Source: Paraspadella gotoi
Taxonomy: Eukaryota > Chaetognatha
Reading direction: 5' to 3'
Length of the DNA: 64,000 nt
NCBI GenBank assembly: GCA_051294375.1
Contig: CM119267.1
Coordinates: 9,791,458-9,855,457 of the forward strand
Below the pieces are notes generated by a model. That model had not been told where the DNA came from, ran no database searches, and saw nothing but the letters and a program-made list of their open reading frames with translations. Below are positions 59,821-64,000 of the stretch, piece after piece (positions within the stretch are counted from its first letter, which is position 1; each line of letters starts with the position of its first letter). The position numbers and the translations under genes were made by a program.

Positions 59821-60420
59821 AAATATATTATATTTTACTATTCTGTTCCCGAAACAATATGAACACAATATTTTTTGTACTAGTTAATCATTCTATCTCA
59901 CATCTAAATATCCTTGTTCGATCATTCAAATAAATTTTTTGTTCTTGAATGTTCCACTCTAATAGATAATGGTTAAGTGATTGTTAGAGAATATGAAAAT
60001 GAAAATAACTTTTAAAATTTGTCTTATTGATAAGTGCACTATATAAAGTTTAAATTTTTTTTTTTTCAAATTCTGATAGAGCTTTAAAAGTTAGATAAAG
60101 TTTAATACAACTTTTAAAATTTTTTGTTTTATTGATAAAAACTTTAAAAAACAATAATATTTAACCAATGATGATAATGATGATGATTTTTTAAGTTTTG
60201 TTCTATTTTGAACCAATTTACTGTCAAAATTTTAAAAAATTTTAGTCTTAACTCTTATTTAACTTTTCAAGCTCTATAAGAATCCATTCTTAAAAAATAA
60301 AATTTAAAAATTTTTTTTTGTCATTTGTTATATATTAATAAATATTTAAAAGCTTCAGTGCAACAACCCAATGAACTAATTCAAAAAGTTGCAATAAAAA
60401 TCGACTATGGTTCCGCGTAC

Positions 60421-60430
60421 NNNNNNNNNN
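60421..60430. other. Assembly gap (10 N)
   Basis: Ten undetermined bases. The sequence after the gap repeats 59542-59857. Confidence 1.
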
Positions 60431-60748
60431 TTTAACTTTTTATGAATTAAAAAAAAATCATTTTTAAAATTTACTATTTTATAAGAATATTACAACAAAT
60501 ATATTGTTAACCATAGTATAATCCTTTTTATTTCGTTGCGATTTAGAATTGTAGAGAAAGTTTTATTTTTGTGTGACAAAACAACGATTTTATTAATTAT
60601 TAGCAGACATGTTTCGACTCTTATTGCGAGCCATCAGCGCTTTTACAGTTACAGTTGCAAAACTGTAACTGTAAACTTGTCATACAAAAATAAAACTTTG
60701 TTTTCTCGACAAATATATTATATTTTACTATTCTGTTCCCGAAACAAT
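60431..60748 (+). repeat. Assembly-duplicated fragment of 59542-59857
   Basis: Effectively identical to 59542-59857, including the whole foldback element, and bounded by N runs on both sides. Probably a redundant contig placed by scaffolding. Confidence 0.85.
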
Positions 60749-60773
60749 NNNNNNNNNNNNNNNNNNNNNNNNN
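60749..60773. other. Assembly gap (25 N)
   Basis: Undetermined bases separating two redundant fragments. Confidence 1.
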
Positions 60774-60816
60774 TGCTAAGGTGGGACGGACGGACGGACG
60801 GACGGGACGGACAACC

Positions 60817-60848
<32 letters not shown>

Positions 60849-63800
60849 GACAGACCAACAGACAGACAGAAGACAGACAGACGGACGACGGCCGGACATC
60901 GTTTTTTTTGCATAATTATCCAGAATCCCGATGTTTCTGACATATATAAGTGTGTGCCCGACAATATGAGGGGGGCGGGACCGAAAAAGTGAGTATAGGT
61001 CGGGATCTGCTGATAAGCAGATCCGACTAAAAATATTCATGCACTTTTGGTGGCGAGCTTGCCCGTTGTCTTTTGTTCGAGGGCGAGAAAAGATTCTGAC
61101 TTAATGAAGGAAATAAAGAGGTCGCGACGACCGTGCTTTCAGTCATTTTCTTCGGGAGGAGGAGAACTGGGCTTCGCCGCTTCAACGTGACACTAAGAGA
61201 CGGCCGCCTAATCGGCTTTAAGGTCGGACCCCTCTGGAAACACTCGATGGAAAATGTTCTGAATTAGAAAGAGAGCTCAGTCTCGTCGGGTGGATTTCGT
61301 CGGAGGGTCAAATAGTGAGGGAAACTCTTTGCCAGAATAACCGGATTTTCAATTATGGAACCCTTAGGTTTTCATTGAGTCAGATGGTTAGCGTCACCCA
61401 TGTGTGACCTCTTCGATAAATACATTTGCATAGTTAATAGATAGTTATGAGAAGTAACAAAGTACCCACTACTATCAATCTCTGTGACATTGACAAGAAA
61501 TCAACTAGTCCACGCGTTCAACGTAATAATCGACAAAATGTTTAGCAGATTTTTTTTTTTTCCCTTTCCATTTCACGAGCAACAAACAATAGAATCATGG
61601 TTAAAAACGAAAACGGCAGGCGAAAAGTTCATGTGGCCACTCAGGCGTTCTGGTTTGTCACCGTCGTCGGTGAACGGAAGAGATAACTGTGGTAGGGCGT
61701 TGGAGCGCGCGAAGACCTTGGTGATGATTATCCTTACTATCGCCGGTCAACCTGGGTATATTTTGCAATTTTCAATCGCGGTTGATAAAAAGCAACCCAG
61801 AATCGAAAACGAATCCGCCCACTAACGAGATCGACTTTTCCGCCCCATTTTTTTTCGCCGCAGTCGGTGGCTCCTCGTCCTTCGATGACGCTTTGATATC
61901 GTCTGAGTCCAAGGTTTCGTATCTGTAGCGTTCAGAAAAATTATAAGACCTGTTTATTTAAACACGCGTGTGGTAATTCGCCTTCGTCTTACAGGAGTAA
62001 GGCGTCGACGAGATTGTTGTGCTCGGTTTTTGTGCTGCTCCAAAATCGACTTGGCGCGTTTGTAGCCTTCATCAAGCAGCTTTTTGATCTCTAAGTCAAC
62101 CAGTTCTTTCATGGATTCCGCTGAGAAGACGAGCCTAAAATCGAGTCCAAAATAATACATAGGTTAGAGTTTAACCGCATTCCTCAGTCACGACGTACTT
62201 CATGGTAAGTCCTCGTCCCCGCGGCATCGCTCATTCAAACAGTCTGACGATTTGCGAAGCGATGAGCGTGGCCGTTTCGAAGTCGGAAGTGGCGCCGGTG
62301 CCACGTTTTCCTCTCCCAACGCCATGTCTTCCCCAACCCGACCGGCCCATGCAGACATCGATGCGGGCCAAAAGCCGGCTCTCGTAGTGTCGTACTCTCG
62401 GTCTTGCATCTGATCCAATCGAACCCAGCGTCTGACCACGAGGAACGATGGTCACTTTGTTGATCGGGTCGGACTGTGGGATAAGAAAGACGAGTTGTCT
62501 CGTCGATGTCTCATGACTTACAAAACCATTGCGACTTACGTGTTGCGTAAAGTAATTTACTATTGTGTGGCCTGCCTCGTGCGATGCGGTTCTCTTAACC
62601 GAAAGGTCGTCGTCAATTCGATTCTTCTTTTCGGGCCCCATCCGCTCCTTATCCAAGGCCCATTCCAAGTCTATCATTGAAACAAGTGCTGCAAAAAAGG
62701 GAACGCTATAATTAAATATCATTGGGTTACCACTAAAAACACCATAGTCAGTACCGGGCGTTGTCTCTGGCGGCCTTGATGGCTGCCTGATTAACGACGT
62801 TTGCGATTTGAGCGCCTAAAAATCCGACAGTCTTCTTTGCCAAATTCTCTGCATTGACTTCGACGCTGTCAGCTTTGATCTTGCTCAGGTAATGGTCAAA
62901 CAATTCAGTTCGCCCTATGAACGAGAATAAAGAAGAGAGAAGAGATGGTAGAACAACAAAACTAATCAATTTTAGTACTTGAGCTTCACCTTTGAGATCC
63001 GGTGGCCAAACTTGTACTTCTACGTCAAATCTTCCTGGCCGAAGCAAAGCTGGGTCGAGATTCTCTCTCTTATTGGTGGCGCCTAGAGCGGCGAAAAATT
63101 GAAAGATAACGACAAATGTAAAATTTTAAAATCAACATTTAATATTACCAAAACAACAACTCCTTCCGACTTATTAAAGCCGTCCATCTCCGCCAAAAAG
63201 TTGGTTAATGGTCTGATTGGCGTAGGGATGGAGTTGGGAAGAGGTTCGCTTGGCTCCGCAAGTATCGATCTCGTCGATGAAGAGGACGCAAGGCGCTTTG
63301 GCTTTGGCAGCGGCCAAAGAGCTGTCTCACCCGCTTGGCGCCAGTTCCCACAAATATCTCGTCGAACTCGGAACCGGAGGCGTGAAAAAGGGAACGCCTG
63401 GTAAGGAGGTGATAAATCAAGAACCACAGAATCATAGATGTCGTAGACACTCAGTCAATTCGACTAACCAGCCTCCCCGGCGACTGCACGGGCCAGCAAC
63501 GTTTTCCCGATGCCCGGCTTTCCCACGAGCAAGACCCCTCTCGGCATGCGGCCGCCGAGGGCGGAAATCTTTCGGGATCTTTGAGGAACTCGACTATCTC
63601 GATCAACTCTTCCTTGGCCTCGTCTACGCCCTTAACGTCCTTGAAGGTAACATTGACCTCTTCGGGCTTGACTTCATGCTATTCATGTTCATGGACATGG
63701 TGACGCCACCGGCGACGCCGGATAAACCGTTCCAAAGAAACGAAAGGAGCTGAATTATGATCAACAACGTCACGACGGTCCATAAAATACGGATCACGCG

Positions 63801-64000
63801 TTGAACAGGTTTGACACTGTGGGCAAAAACTAAAGAGTTAGCATCATACAGGGACTCCAATCCTTAGTGATACGAAAAATTTTGATTAAACTCGTAATTC
63901 TTTATGTGTATATAATTTTTATAAAATTTATTAGTTAGAAAACTACTTGACGTTTATTTGGACCTAAAAAATGTTTACATTTCCTAACAGTATAATCACT
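60774..64000 (+). repeat. Second copy of 55719-58934, probable assembly duplicate
   Basis: Same order and orientation as 55719-58934, from the GGAC microsatellite through the YME1L exons to the window end. Differences are mainly one-base insertions and deletions, in coding and non-coding DNA alike, densest in 60774-62400. That pattern fits uncorrected long-read sequence better than evolved divergence. Confidence 0.85.
61629..63816 (-). pseudogene. Frameshifted duplicate of YME1L (likely assembly artefact)
   Basis: Contains the same nine exons as 56560-58748 but with repeated one-base indels. For example, a base is lost near 62237 (cattcaaacag against cattccaaacag), one gained near 62343 and one lost in the first visible exon near 63680. 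The AAA and protease motifs can be found only by changing frame. Introns are nearly identical to the first copy, which argues against an old paralogue. I would not count it as a second gene. Confidence 0.8.

Noticed and set aside
61629-63816. A second, paralogous YME1L gene
   Set aside because: Near-identical introns, indels independent of coding position and adjacent N gaps fit an assembly duplicate, not a diverged paralogue.

Overview
This is nuclear DNA from an animal (metazoan) with a compact genome. The genes are split by short GT-AG introns, mostly 50-500 bases. Coding sequence is fairly GC-rich while introns and intergenic DNA are strongly AT-rich. An FRS2-type receptor-tyrosine-kinase adaptor, CHORDC1, UBXN7, an M-Ras relative and PDIA5 all point to Metazoa. 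I cannot name the species. The compact layout and possible trans-splicing would fit a non-bilaterian such as a glass sponge or a small marine invertebrate, but this is only a guess.

Layout: bases 1-4064 hold no convincing gene. One plus-strand gene (4065-6972) encodes an unrecognised secreted, membrane-anchored protein. From 8.9 to 58.7 kb, 17 consecutive genes all lie on the minus strand. In order of increasing coordinate they are UBE2A/RAD6, CHORDC1, UBXN7, GNPAT, PEPD, an M-Ras-like pseudoGTPase, a tRNA 2-selenouridine synthase (mnmH/SelU), PTBP, CCZ1, EMC3, FRS2, CLPTM1L, a PDIA5-type multi-thioredoxin protein, RPL15, ACBD6, CRAT and YME1L. Many neighbours are only 115-430 bp apart. Exon models for every gene except 5'-incomplete YME1L were assembled by hand and sum to intact frames. 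The 5' end of YME1L is not found.

Functions group into ubiquitin/chaperone work (UBE2A, UBXN7, CHORDC1, YME1L), the secretory pathway and ER (EMC3, CLPTM1L, PDIA5), lipid and acyl-CoA metabolism (GNPAT with a peroxisomal C-terminus, ACBD6, CRAT), RNA (PTBP, RPL15, the selenouridine synthase), endosomal Rab7 activation (CCZ1) and FGF/Ras signalling (FRS2, M-Ras-like). The close packing suggests compaction or operons rather than one pathway.

The AT-rich spaces and larger introns carry several repeat families: a 2.6-kb TIR element inside FRS2, an inverted-repeat element carrying a tRNA-like sequence, small hairpin elements, two decayed hammerhead-ribozyme-like motifs, an 18-bp minisatellite and microsatellites.

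The end of the window is an assembly problem. Bases 60774-64000 repeat 55719-58934 with many single-base indels, next to two N gaps, so the second YME1L copy is most likely an uncorrected duplicate. The most interesting biology is the bacterial-type selenouridine synthase in an animal, the Ras-fold protein lacking nucleotide-binding motifs, the one-strand gene array with splice acceptors at start codons, and the five-active-domain PDIA5.
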